Shown here: positions 54,942 to 63,339 of the stretch, piece after piece
How positions within the stretch are numbered: position 1 is the stretch's first letter
How the letters are laid out: each line of letters starts with the position of its first letter
Assembly: GCA_016871335.1 (NCBI GenBank)
Contig: VFZF01000005.1
Coordinates: 116,547 to 180,546 of the forward strand
From: Acidimicrobiia bacterium
GTDB lineage: Bacteria; Acidobacteriota; Vicinamibacteria; Vicinamibacterales; SCN-69-37
Reading direction: 5' to 3'
DNA length: 64,000 bases
Made by a program: the position numbers and the translations under genes
Notes under the pieces: generated by a model
What the model was told of the DNA's origin: nothing
Database searches by the model: none
The model's input: the letters and a program-made list of their open reading frames with translations, nothing else

Positions 54942-56786
54942 ATGACAGGCGTGTGGCACACCACGGTCCCGCGCGGCCGGTCGGTTATCGGCATCATCAC
55001 CGTTTGCGTCATCGGCCTGGCACCAACGGTGTTCCAGGCGCAGCAGCAGGCCGCCCCGCCGCCCGATCCGACACTCCGCGAAATGTCGGACGACACCACG
55101 GCGATCGTCCGCCCGGAACAGAAGGCGCTTGAGTCGGCCCTGCGCATCAGCCGCTCCACCGACCGCCTGGTGGCACTCGACAAGATTCTGCAGTCGTATC
55201 CGACCTCGCCCGTCCTCAACAGCGTCGATGCGCAGGTCCTCTCGATCGTGCTCCAGATGCCGGACGCCGAGGCCTCGGCGGCTGAGGTCTTCTCGCGCAT
55301 GCTGGCCCGCATCCCGACCTCAGCGACGCCGGACGCCCGCTTTCAGGAAACCGTCGCGCCGGCGGCACGACTGATCGGCCGGAAGGTGCTGCTCGACCAG
55401 ACAGAACAGGCCCTGCTCTCCACGCTGGCACCGCCCACGCTGTCGAGTCACCTGCGGGCGGCGGGACGGTATCAACTTGGGCGACTGGCCGCGGCGCGCG
55501 GCGACCTCGTGAAAGCCGAGACCGAGTACCGTGCGGCATCAAGCGAATCTCCCGCGGCTGTCTCGGCACTGGTCGGCCTCTTCATCGACCGCGGGCAACA
55601 GGACAAGGCCGAGGCCTTCCTGCTGGAGGTGATCAAGGCCACGCCGGTGAACGTCGCGGCCCTGACGTCGCTCACGAACCTCTACCGTGCGGACCCCGCG
55701 CGTTCGGAGGCCGTGCTGCGCGACGCCGTCGGTCGCGACCCGATGCTGCCGGCTGCACTCGTGCAACTCGCGAAACTCGAACACGCCAGAGGCGATGAGG
55801 CCTCGGCGCTCGACCGCTACCTCACGGCCGCCGCGATGCAGTTCATGCGCGGTCCTGATGCCGAGGCCCTGACGGCGCTCTACACCAAACGCCACGGCTC
55901 GCTCGACACGATGGAAGCGGAGATCAACAAGCGGTACGTCACGCTGCCGAAGGCACTCAGGACCACGCCGTACACACCCACGCCGGCACGCACCAATCGC
56001 GTGGTGCTGGTCGAGATGTTCACCGGGTCCGCCTGCCCGCCATGTGTCGCCGCGGACCTGGCGTTTGACGCCGTAATGGACCGCTACGATCGGAACACGG
56101 TCATCCCGATTTCCTACCATCAGCACATTCCCGGCCCGGACCCGATGGTCACGCCGGAAACCGCCGCGCGCCGCGACTACTACAGCATCAACGGTGTCCC
56201 CACGATGCACATCGGCGGCGCGCTGGCCGCCAACGAGGCAGGCACCAACCTCGGTGGTGGCGGACGCTCGCGTGCGCCTGCGGTCTACGACGAATACGTG
56301 AAACTCATCGACCGCGCCCTCGAAACTCCCGGGGACGCCGCGCTCAGTGTCACGGGTGCTCTCAAGGGCGACGCGATCACGGTGACGACGAGCGTCACCG
56401 CACTACCGGCCAACGCCTCAGGCTTGACGCTGCATGTGATCCTGGCCGAGAAGACGCTGCTGTTTGGCGGCGAAAACGGCATTCGCGGACATCACATGGT
56501 GGTGCGTGGCATGGCCGGCGCCAACGGACAGGGGCTTCCGCTCTCGGCCACGGGCAACACGACCCACACCTTCAACCTGGCCACGATTCGCGAGGGCATC
56601 ACGCGCAGTCTCGCCCAGGACATCGGTCGTCGCCGCGCGGGCGGCGGCTCGCAGACCTTCGCCGCCGAAGATCGCGCGATGACGACGATCGATCCGAACC
56701 AGTTGGTGGCGATTGCCTTTGTCCAGGCGAGCAGCAGGAAGGTGCTGCAGTCGACGATCGCGCCGGTTACGGGCGGAACGAAGTAG
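54942..56786 (+). CDS. Exported TPR-thioredoxin fusion
   Basis: A 614-residue exported protein. Signal peptide (SVIGIITVCVIGLAPTVFQA). Residues about 60-320 are helical TPR-like repeats (YQLGRLAAARGDLVKAETEY). From about 350 a thioredoxin-like domain follows: NRVVLVEMFTGSACPPCVAA, with the redox motif Cys365-Pro-Pro-Cys368, then INGVPTMHIGG (cis-Pro). The C-terminus is a beta-rich domain with HHMVVRG. ATG 54942 (GGGGG upstream) is best. It overlaps DsbD by 20 bp at the convergent ends. Confidence 0.85.
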   Translation: MTGVWHTTVPRGRSVIGIITVCVIGLAPTVFQAQQQAAPPPDPTLREMSDDTTAIVRPEQKALESALRISRSTDRLVALDKILQSYPTSPVLNSVDAQVLSIVLQMPDAEASAAEVFSRMLARIPTSATPDARFQETVAPAARLIGRKVLLDQTEQALLSTLAPPTLSSHLRAAGRYQLGRLAAARGDLVKAETEYRAASSESPAAVSALVGLFIDRGQQDKAEAFLLEVIKATPVNVAALTSLTNLYRADPARSEAVLRDAVGRDPMLPAALVQLAKLEHARGDEASALDRYLTAAAMQFMRGPDAEALTALYTKRHGSLDTMEAEINKRYVTLPKALRTTPYTPTPARTNRVVLVEMFTGSACPPCVAADLAFDAVMDRYDRNTVIPISYHQHIPGPDPMVTPETAARRDYYSINGVPTMHIGGALAANEAGTNLGGGGRSRAPAVYDEYVKLIDRALETPGDAALSVTGALKGDAITVTTSVTALPANASGLTLHVILAEKTLLFGGENGIRGHHMVVRGMAGANGQGLPLSATGNTTHTFNLATIREGITRSLAQDIGRRRAGGGSQTFAAEDRAMTTIDPNQLVAIAFVQASSRKVLQSTIAPVTGGTK

Positions 56787-58737
56787 CGGTCGGCGCGCTG
56801 TCGGTCTGGCCGCGGCGCAGAAACGTCAGAAACCGCGCCTCATCACGGGTGAGGCCGCCGAAGGCGACGACCGGGGTGCCGTCCGCCTCAAGCACGGCAT
56901 AAAACGGCAGCGCCACGGTACCGAGCATCTCCTGCTCGAGGGCCTGATGTCGTTCGTAGGGCTCACCCAGGCCATCGGTGTACAGACGGACCCGTGTGTA
57001 TCGCGCCATTTCACGCGCGACGTCCGGGCGCGTGAACATGTTGGCTTCCATCCATCGGCAATTGGTGCACGTGTACCCGGTGAAGTCCACGAGCACCCGT
57101 CCACCGGCCGACGCGGCCTGCGTCAGCGCCGCGTCGTAGTCATTCACGATCCACGACAACTCGCGACCGGCGCCAAGATCTGCGGCATCAACTGGCGGCA
57201 GGAACGCCTCGAGTTCGCCGAGACGACGACCCGACATGCCGGTCGCCAGCCACGCGGCAAGCACTGCGGCAGCCGCGGTGGGGACCCATCGAACTCCGCG
57301 CACACGCGGCAACCGCGGCGCATGGCCAAGGGCGAGGCCGCCGGCCAGGTACACCGCCATCACGGCCGCAACAACCACCCAGATCGCGATCACTACGTCG
57401 CGCGTGAACACGCCCCAGCCCCAGACCAGGTCGGCGTTTGAGAGGAACTTCATCGCCGCCGCGATCTCAAGCAGCCCCATCACGGCCTTGAGGCTGAGCA
57501 TCCACGTGCCTGCGCGAGGCAACGACTGGAGCCATCGCGGCACCAGCGCGAGCCCGACAAACGGCAACGCAAACACCAGCGCGAAGGTGGTCATCCCGAC
57601 AAGCGGCCACACCCAGTCGCCCTGGGACGCCACAACGAGCAACGTGCCCAGAAACGGCGCCGTACACGTAAACGACGTCAACGTAAACGCAAGGCCCATC
57701 AGCAACGCGCCGGCCGCCCCGGCACGATTGGCACGCGCGGTCACCGCAGTCAACATCGAGGAAGGCGCCGAGAGCTGCGGGCCTCCGAACAAACTCGCGG
57801 CGAACGCGAGAAACATGATCGTGATGACGATGTTGAGCCACGGATTGGCGGCCAGCCGGTTGAGGCCCGACGCGCCAAACACCAACGCCAGCGTCATGCC
57901 CAACGCCGCAAACGTCAGCACAATCCCACCGCCGTACAACAACGCCTGCGTGGTCGCCTCACGCCGCGAACGTGCGCCGCGGCCGGTGAAGTAGGACACG
58001 GTAATGGGGACCATCGGAAACACACACGGCGTCAGCAGCGACAGCGCACCCATCGCCGCTGCGAGCCAGGCGTACGCGCCCAGGGTCGTCGCCGCATCAG
58101 AAGCCGCCAGGTCCGGTACCGGGACTCGCTCACGAGGCGCGCCCGATCCGGATGTCGTGTCGCCCGACGGCACAATAGGTGAAGCAGGCGCCGGGGCTAC
58201 GGCCGCCGCGGCCGCCGTGGCAGACGCCGCCGACGCTGCCGCACGAGGGACCACCCGTCCCACCACCACGGTCAGCGGCAAACGTTCCGTGCGCGCCGGC
58301 AGACAGAACGTCTCGTTACAGGTCTGAAAGCGCACCGCCACCGTCAGCGTGTGTTCACCATCGGGTGCACCATCAACCACACGGACCGGCACGCGGAACA
58401 GTGCCTGGTCATCGTAGTACTGGGTCACGATGTCGAAGTTCGGATCAAACCCTTCGAGAGGCTTCTCTGTAATCGGAGCACCTGCCGGCGCGAAGATCGG
58501 ACTCGACTCCAACGTGATCGAGGTCGGCAGCGGCCCTGTACCCGTTTGCGTGAGCGCATAGAGGTGCCAGCCGAAGTCAATCGTGGCGCCAACAACGACC
58601 TCAAACCGCTCCCCCGCCTTCACGGGCGTCGTCTCCTGGCGATCGACCGACCAGACCACGGGCGTCTGCGCGGCACGTGCCGACATCAGCGCCTGCACAA
58701 CAAGCACGAACACGAGCGCACAGCGAATCCGCATCAT
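56767..58737 (-). CDS. dsbD: Thiol:disulfide interchange protein DsbD
   Basis: A 656-residue inner-membrane reductant conduit from cytosolic thioredoxin to the periplasm. The N-terminal periplasmic domain has VRFQTCNETFCLPA (C-x5-C pair), the transmembrane domain has LLTPCVFPMVPI and FTLTSFTCTAPFLG, the two membrane cysteines, and the C-terminal thioredoxin domain has FTGYTCTNCRWMEANM (Cys557, Cys560). All three Cys pairs are present. ATG 58737 (or 58734) gives a signal peptide. Confidence 0.94.
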   Translation of the reverse strand: MMRIRCALVFVLVVQALMSARAAQTPVVWSVDRQETTPVKAGERFEVVVGATIDFGWHLYALTQTGTGPLPTSITLESSPIFAPAGAPITEKPLEGFDPNFDIVTQYYDDQALFRVPVRVVDGAPDGEHTLTVAVRFQTCNETFCLPARTERLPLTVVVGRVVPRAAASAASATAAAAAVAPAPASPIVPSGDTTSGSGAPRERVPVPDLAASDAATTLGAYAWLAAAMGALSLLTPCVFPMVPITVSYFTGRGARSRREATTQALLYGGGIVLTFAALGMTLALVFGASGLNRLAANPWLNIVITIMFLAFAASLFGGPQLSAPSSMLTAVTARANRAGAAGALLMGLAFTLTSFTCTAPFLGTLLVVASQGDWVWPLVGMTTFALVFALPFVGLALVPRWLQSLPRAGTWMLSLKAVMGLLEIAAAMKFLSNADLVWGWGVFTRDVVIAIWVVVAAVMAVYLAGGLALGHAPRLPRVRGVRWVPTAAAAVLAAWLATGMSGRRLGELEAFLPPVDAADLGAGRELSWIVNDYDAALTQAASAGGRVLVDFTGYTCTNCRWMEANMFTRPDVAREMARYTRVRLYTDGLGEPYERHQALEQEMLGTVALPFYAVLEADGTPVVAFGGLTRDEARFLTFLRRGQTDSAPTATSFRP

Positions 58738-58816
58738 GGTGGTAGTGCGGGCAGTCTACTACGAGCAGATCGGCAGGGCCGAAGGCCTGCCGCACGTTCG
58801 GATTTACACTGGCACC

Positions 58817-59074
58817 ATGAAGCACAACCCCTTTGCACAGCTGCGAGAGACGCTCGGCATGGAGCCGGGTCCTACGGGTCCTGCGGGTCCTACGGGTCCT
58901 ACAGGTGCTACGGGTCCTTCGGGGCCTACGGGTCCTGCGGGGCGGGCGGTTGTGCGGTACGAGCGGGCAGGGCGTGGGGGCAAGGAGGCGACGGTCGTGG
59001 AGCAGCTTGACCTGAGGGAGACCGAGCTCGCGGCGTTGATCGGCCCCCAACGGGTGGTCCGATCTGAATGTTAG
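58817..59074 (+). CDS. SUI1/eIF1-like protein, C-terminally truncated, with a collagen-like insertion
   Basis: An 85-residue frame. MKHNPFAQLRETLG is followed by a G-P-T/A/S repeat (about residues 17-42) and AVVRYERAGRGGKEATVVEQ with LDLRETELAAL. The latter is the start of the SUI1 (eIF1/YciH) fold, with the GRGGK loop that contacts RNA. The remainder of the fold, including the usual GCGG motif, is missing: the frame ends in GPQRVVRSEC with no resemblance. The GPT tract comes from a CGGGTCCTA DNA repeat (58867-58941). Function is doubtful. Confidence 0.65.
   Translation: MKHNPFAQLRETLGMEPGPTGPAGPTGPTGATGPSGPTGPAGRAVVRYERAGRGGKEATVVEQLDLRETELAALIGPQRVVRSEC
58867..58941 (+). repeat. CGGGTCCTA tandem repeat encoding a collagen-like tract
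   Basis: About eight imperfect copies of the 9-mer CGGGTCCTA/CGGGTCCTG. In frame they encode G-P-T / G-P-A triplets. The same 9-mer forms an intergenic tandem repeat at 38988-39012. Confidence 0.85.
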
Positions 59075-59400
59075 TGCATGATTGGCTTGGGCGCCAGCGC
59101 GGGCGGCGAAGCCGGTCGGGGTAGCGCAGCCGCCCGCGCGGACTGAAACACAAGGGACCGGCGCACGGTCCGCGTTTCGGCATCGCGCGCGGCATCGACG
59201 ACGGCAACCGGAACGCCGGAGTGTCCACCGGCGCGCCGGAGTGCGTCGGCGACCAGGGGGAGGACGCCGTGAAGCCTCGCGCGTTCCACGACCGCCGGCC
59301 AGATCTCCGCAGGCACTGCCGCCAGCTGCGAGGCGTCTCGTGCCCCGAGCACGCGGGTGAGCCAGATCGTGGGTGACGGCGGCGCAGGCACGCGGTACAA
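59071..59400 (-). pseudogene. Nucleotidyltransferase-like (NTP_transf_5) remnant, N-terminal part
   Basis: The sequence IWPAVVERARLHGVLPLVAD, ALRRAGGHSGVPVAVVDAAR and an Arg-rich stretch resemble the N-terminal helices of NTP_transf_5-type proteins, which precede the nucleotidyltransferase motif. That motif (and later parts) are absent; the frame ends in a Pro/Ala-rich tail at 59071. The start is unclear (TTG 59400 or a downstream GTG). Stop codons of this and the SUI1-like frame share TTAG, so the two truncations meet here. Confidence 0.55.
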
Positions 59401-59408
59401 TACCGCGT

Positions 59409-60095
59409 ATGTCGCAACTCGATTCTCTCCAGCAGTCGATCGGCGTCACAGACGAGGTCACGGTCCTGCAGTTCGTCATGCACCTGGTGCTGGGGCTGGT
59501 GTTGTCCCTCACGCTCGCCGGCGTGTATGTGCGTTGTGGGCAGTCGCTCTCGAACCGGCGCAAGTTCGCGAGCAATTTCTTCGTCGTGACCACCTGCACG
59601 CTGGTGATCATCACCCTCATCAAGTCCTCGCTCGCCCTGTCGCTGGGGCTGGTGGGTGCGCTGTCGATCATCAGATTCCGGGCCGCCATCAAGGAACCAG
59701 AGGAACTGTCCTTTCTGTTTGTGGCGATCATGCTCGGTCTCGGACTGGGGGCCTCGCAGCCGCTGATTACGGTCGTGGCTTTCGTGTTCATCGTGACCGG
59801 TCTGCTGGTCCGGCATCTGGCGGGCCGGAAGGCGGCACCGTTCGACAATCTCTACATCAACATCCGGCACGACGAGTCCGCCCCGGCCGATCTGGTGACC
59901 CGCGCGACCGAGATTCTCCGTCGCTACTGCGATCTGGTGGACCTGCGCCGCGTGGACACCGCCACGTCTTTCGCCGAAGCCGCATTCCTGGTGGAACTCA
60001 AGGACGCGGGGCGCCTGGACGGCATGTTGGGCGAACTGCGAAGCCTCGGGCCGGCCGTGGGCGTCACCATGATTGACAACAAGGGAGTCGCGTAG
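59409..60095 (+). CDS. DUF4956 membrane protein
   Basis: A 228-residue inner-membrane protein with about four membrane segments; the hallmark is SLGLVGALSIIRFRAAIKEP (about residues 78-97) then EELSFLFVAIMLGLGLGASQ. DUF4956 genes are repeatedly found with CotH-kinase and VTC-type polyphosphate polymerase genes, as here. A cytoplasmic C-terminal domain follows (ILRRYCDLVDLRRVDTATSF). ATG 59409. Confidence 0.92.
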   Translation: MSQLDSLQQSIGVTDEVTVLQFVMHLVLGLVLSLTLAGVYVRCGQSLSNRRKFASNFFVVTTCTLVIITLIKSSLALSLGLVGALSIIRFRAAIKEPEELSFLFVAIMLGLGLGASQPLITVVAFVFIVTGLLVRHLAGRKAAPFDNLYINIRHDESAPADLVTRATEILRRYCDLVDLRRVDTATSFAEAAFLVELKDAGRLDGMLGELRSLGPAVGVTMIDNKGVA

Positions 60096-60102
60096 GGTGT
60101 TG

Positions 60103-62649
60103 ATGCAGCCGGGTGCCAGCCGCCCCTTCTCGGCGCGCGTGCTGGTCCTGTATTCGCTGGCGTTGTTGACGACCGGATTTCTGATGGGCGGCGGCACGCT
60201 GCCGGGCGTGGCCACGGTGCACGGGCTGGCCGTGCGCGCCGCGGACCGACTGGCGGCCGAGTACCGGGGAGCGCGTCGCGACGCGAGCGCCTGGTGGTCG
60301 CGGCGGACCAACGATGCCGTCGTTCCGGCGCCGCTGAATGTCGACGGTGCGAGAGTGGTGCTGACCATTCCCGACGAAGGCGTGCTCCGCCTCGAAGATC
60401 AACGCTCGAAGTCGCTGGCGGCAGGCACCCTTCAAGCCGACCAGTGGGTCGAGGCCCAGATGAGCTTTGACGGACGCACGCATCTCGTGCGGTTACGTCT
60501 GAAGGGCACTCGGTCCGATCATTGGGGCGAGTTCCCCTCCTGGCGGGTGGAAGTGCGCGACGGCACCAGCATCTACGGCATGCGCCGCTTTTCGCTGCAG
60601 CATCCGGCGCAACGCAACTATCTGGACGAGTGGTACTTCCACCAGTTGTTGCGCCACTACGGCTTGTTGGGACAGACCTACGATTTCGTCGCGTTGACCG
60701 TGAACGGTCGTCCGATGCCGACGTATGCACTCGAAGAGGTCGCGGATTCCTGGTATCTGGAACGGGAGCGACTCACGCCGGGGCTGGTCGTCGAACTGAA
60801 TCACACGGACTCGGCGCGCTATGAGGTCACCGTGGTGAACCCCAAGCGTGTGGCGGAGGACCCGCGGCTGGCGGCACAGTTTGAAACGGTCAAGACGCTG
60901 GTGGCGCGCCTGCCTCGCACGCCCTCCCGTGCCGTCGCAGCGGGGTTTAACTACGCCGATGTCTTCGACCTGGAAAAGATGGCGAAGTTCTACGCCGTGC
61001 TGGACATGACCGGACAGGAGCACGCCGCGTACGTGACCAACTCGAAGTACTACTTCAACCCCTTCACATCGCGGCTGGAACCCATTGGCTATGACAACGG
61101 GACGATCGAGAACATTGTGCAGCCCTTCGGTACGCGCCGAGCCTACTGGGAGGACGCGACGCAGGGCGAGTACCTGCACGACGCCATGCTCCTGAATCCC
61201 GCGTTCTTCGCGGCCTACCGGTCAGCGGTGGACGAGATTACCGACAAAGCCGTGCTGGACAGGTTCATCGACCGCGTGAGACCCGAAGCGGCGGTGCGCC
61301 TGGCCCATCTCCAGGAGGATCTGCCGGGTCATGATCCCGCCATCGTGCAGGAACTCTATGGCAACCGGGTGGCGATCCGAAGGCTGTTGCGGATTGACGA
61401 CCGCGTGACGGCGGCGTTCGAATCGAGTGATGTCGAACGGCGGGAGGTGGCGCTGCGGGTGGCGAGTGAGGCCCGACTGTCGCTGGAGGTTGACGCGCTG
61501 CTGCTGAATGGTCGAGTTGTAGCGAAGGCGAACGTTGACGCGCCAGTGGTCGGCGCGGATGAAGGCGTCGTCGTGGCCTTTACGCTGCGCGCCGGCCTCA
61601 CCGTCGGCGCCATCGCCGATCCGGGCGTGCGGCGCCTGGAGCTCCGGTATCGGGACTATGGCGTCACTCGCTGGCGGACCGCCGCGGTCTCGTTCCCCCG
61701 ACTCGACGACCGCGCCCGCACGATTGGCAACGTTCGGTCGTTCGCGTTTCTCGAGGTCGACGAGGCCGCCAAGGTGATTCTCGTGCGGCCTGGTCAGTGG
61801 ACGCTGACCGAGAGCCTCGTCATCCCCGCCGGCTATCGCGTCGTCGGCAGTGGCGCGATTGATATCCGGCTGCGACGGTTTGCGAAGATCGTGTCGTTCT
61901 CACCACTGGAGTTGACCGGCACGGCCGAAGTGCCGGTGAAAATTTCCTCCGACGACGGGACGGGGCAGGGTGTGGTGGTGATGGATGCGAAGGCACTCTC
62001 CACGCTGACCCACGTGACGTTTGATGGTTTGTCGAACCCCCGCGACCTCGACTGGGATCTCACCGGGGCCGTGACGTTTTACCGATCGCCGCTGAAACTC
62101 AACTACGCGCGATTCCACAACAACCGATCAGAGGATTCCCTCCACACGGTGAACACCGCAGTTGAGGGCGAGTTTGTGTATTTCGTGAATGCGCCCTCCG
62201 ATGGGTGGGATGCGGACTTCTGCAACCTGCAGGTGACCTACGCGAACTTTCTGGGCATGGGCGGAGACGGCTTCGACCTGTCGGGGTCGAGTGGGCGACT
62301 CGCCGAGGTCGATGTCGATGGTGCGGGAGACAAGGGGATCAGCGTCGGCGAGTCCACCAATATCACGCTCCACGCCATCACGGTGCACAACGCCGATGTC
62401 GGCATCGCGTCCAAGGATTCGTCGGTGGCGATTGTCACCAACCTGCTGGTGGGGCAGACCCACATCGGTGTGGCGATCTACATCAAGAAGGGCGAGTACG
62501 GCCCCGCCAAGGCGTATGTGACCAACGTGACGTTCGAACGCGTGACGCGTGAGTACTACGTGCAACTGGCCAACGAACTCAACGTGGATGGAGCCACCCG
62601 GCATGATCTCGATTTCGAACGCACTGCGTACGAACGCCCCCCGACGTGA
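60103..62649 (+). CDS. CotH-like protein kinase domain fused to a right-handed beta-helix
   Basis: An 848-residue exported or membrane-anchored protein (membrane segment about residues 12-35). Residues about 95-400 match the CotH kinase fold: RLRLKGTRSDHWGEFPSWRV, YGMRRFSLQHPAQRNYLDEW, LNHTDSARYEVTVV and the PIGYDNGTI acid site. The C-terminal part (about 560-820) has beta-helix repeats (FDGLSNPRDLDWDLTGAVTF, LSGSSGRLAEVDVDGAGDKG). CotH of Bacillus spores phosphorylates coat proteins; the substrate here is unknown. ATG 60103 (GTG 60097 alternative). It overlaps the VTC gene by 47 bp. Confidence 0.88.
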   Translation: MQPGASRPFSARVLVLYSLALLTTGFLMGGGTLPGVATVHGLAVRAADRLAAEYRGARRDASAWWSRRTNDAVVPAPLNVDGARVVLTIPDEGVLRLEDQRSKSLAAGTLQADQWVEAQMSFDGRTHLVRLRLKGTRSDHWGEFPSWRVEVRDGTSIYGMRRFSLQHPAQRNYLDEWYFHQLLRHYGLLGQTYDFVALTVNGRPMPTYALEEVADSWYLERERLTPGLVVELNHTDSARYEVTVVNPKRVAEDPRLAAQFETVKTLVARLPRTPSRAVAAGFNYADVFDLEKMAKFYAVLDMTGQEHAAYVTNSKYYFNPFTSRLEPIGYDNGTIENIVQPFGTRRAYWEDATQGEYLHDAMLLNPAFFAAYRSAVDEITDKAVLDRFIDRVRPEAAVRLAHLQEDLPGHDPAIVQELYGNRVAIRRLLRIDDRVTAAFESSDVERREVALRVASEARLSLEVDALLLNGRVVAKANVDAPVVGADEGVVVAFTLRAGLTVGAIADPGVRRLELRYRDYGVTRWRTAAVSFPRLDDRARTIGNVRSFAFLEVDEAAKVILVRPGQWTLTESLVIPAGYRVVGSGAIDIRLRRFAKIVSFSPLELTGTAEVPVKISSDDGTGQGVVVMDAKALSTLTHVTFDGLSNPRDLDWDLTGAVTFYRSPLKLNYARFHNNRSEDSLHTVNTAVEGEFVYFVNAPSDGWDADFCNLQVTYANFLGMGGDGFDLSGSSGRLAEVDVDGAGDKGISVGESTNITLHAITVHNADVGIASKDSSVAIVTNLLVGQTHIGVAIYIKKGEYGPAKAYVTNVTFERVTREYYVQLANELNVDGATRHDLDFERTAYERPPT

Positions 62650-63307
62650 GCGCAAGGGGGTCGTCACCCCAGCCGCTGACGGGTGGCTGGAGCGCGCGGT
62701 CCGCGAACATCCGGCGTTATTTGTCACCGCTCATCCTGAGCGAATGGTCACCACGGTCTACTTCGATACCGCCGACGGTCGGCTCGCGGCGTCGAACCTC
62801 ATCGGTGCCGTGGAGCGCATGAAGATTCGCGCCCGGTGGTACGGGCCTCTCGTCGGGATCGTGTCGTCCGCGGCCCTGGAGTTCAAGAAGAAGGTGGGGG
62901 AGGTCGGCTTCAAGACCACGGTTCCGCTTGAACCGTTCGAGGTGCCGGCCACACGCGACCTGACGGCTCTGGCGCGCCAGGTGCAGGGCTTTGAGGGCTA
63001 TCCCGCCGCGCTTGTGGAGTTCCGCGAGCTGCGGCCAGCGGTGATCACCTCGTACCGCCGACAGTATTTCCGATCGCGGGACGGCCGCTTCCGCCTGACG
63101 ATCGATCGCGACATTCAGAGCTACGGGCTGGCCTCGCCTGCGATGGGTTCGCGGCTGACGCCGATTCGACATCCCGAGATTGTCGTCGAGCTGAAGTACG
63201 ACGCAGCGCTTGAAGACGACGCCGACCGGGTGTGGGCGCCGCTGGGGCTTCGGGTGCAGCGCAACTCGAAGTACCTGAACGGCATCCCAGGCGCCCGCGA
63301 CCTGTGA
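62603..63307 (+). CDS. VTC-domain polyphosphate polymerase-like protein
   Basis: A 234-residue protein with the VTC (tunnel) fold: RRERKGVVTPAADGWLERAV, HPERMVTTVYFDTADGRLAA, RMKIRARWYG, ALEFKKKVGEVGFKT and a late VVELKYDAALEDDADRV. The conserved Lys/Arg residues lining the polyphosphate tunnel are present. It would make polyphosphate from ATP or use it for phosphorylation of partners. ATG 62603 lies within the CotH gene. It is last in the DUF4956-CotH-VTC operon. Confidence 0.9.
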   Translation: MISISNALRTNAPRRERKGVVTPAADGWLERAVREHPALFVTAHPERMVTTVYFDTADGRLAASNLIGAVERMKIRARWYGPLVGIVSSAALEFKKKVGEVGFKTTVPLEPFEVPATRDLTALARQVQGFEGYPAALVEFRELRPAVITSYRRQYFRSRDGRFRLTIDRDIQSYGLASPAMGSRLTPIRHPEIVVELKYDAALEDDADRVWAPLGLRVQRNSKYLNGIPGARDL

Positions 63308-63339
63308 TCACCGGTGACTTGCTCGAAGGCCCGGTCTGG

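Noticed and set aside
58601..59848. Minus-strand frame of 415 codons
   Set aside because: It overlaps antisense to the SUI1-like, NTP_transf and DUF4956 genes and is Arg-rich; not coding.
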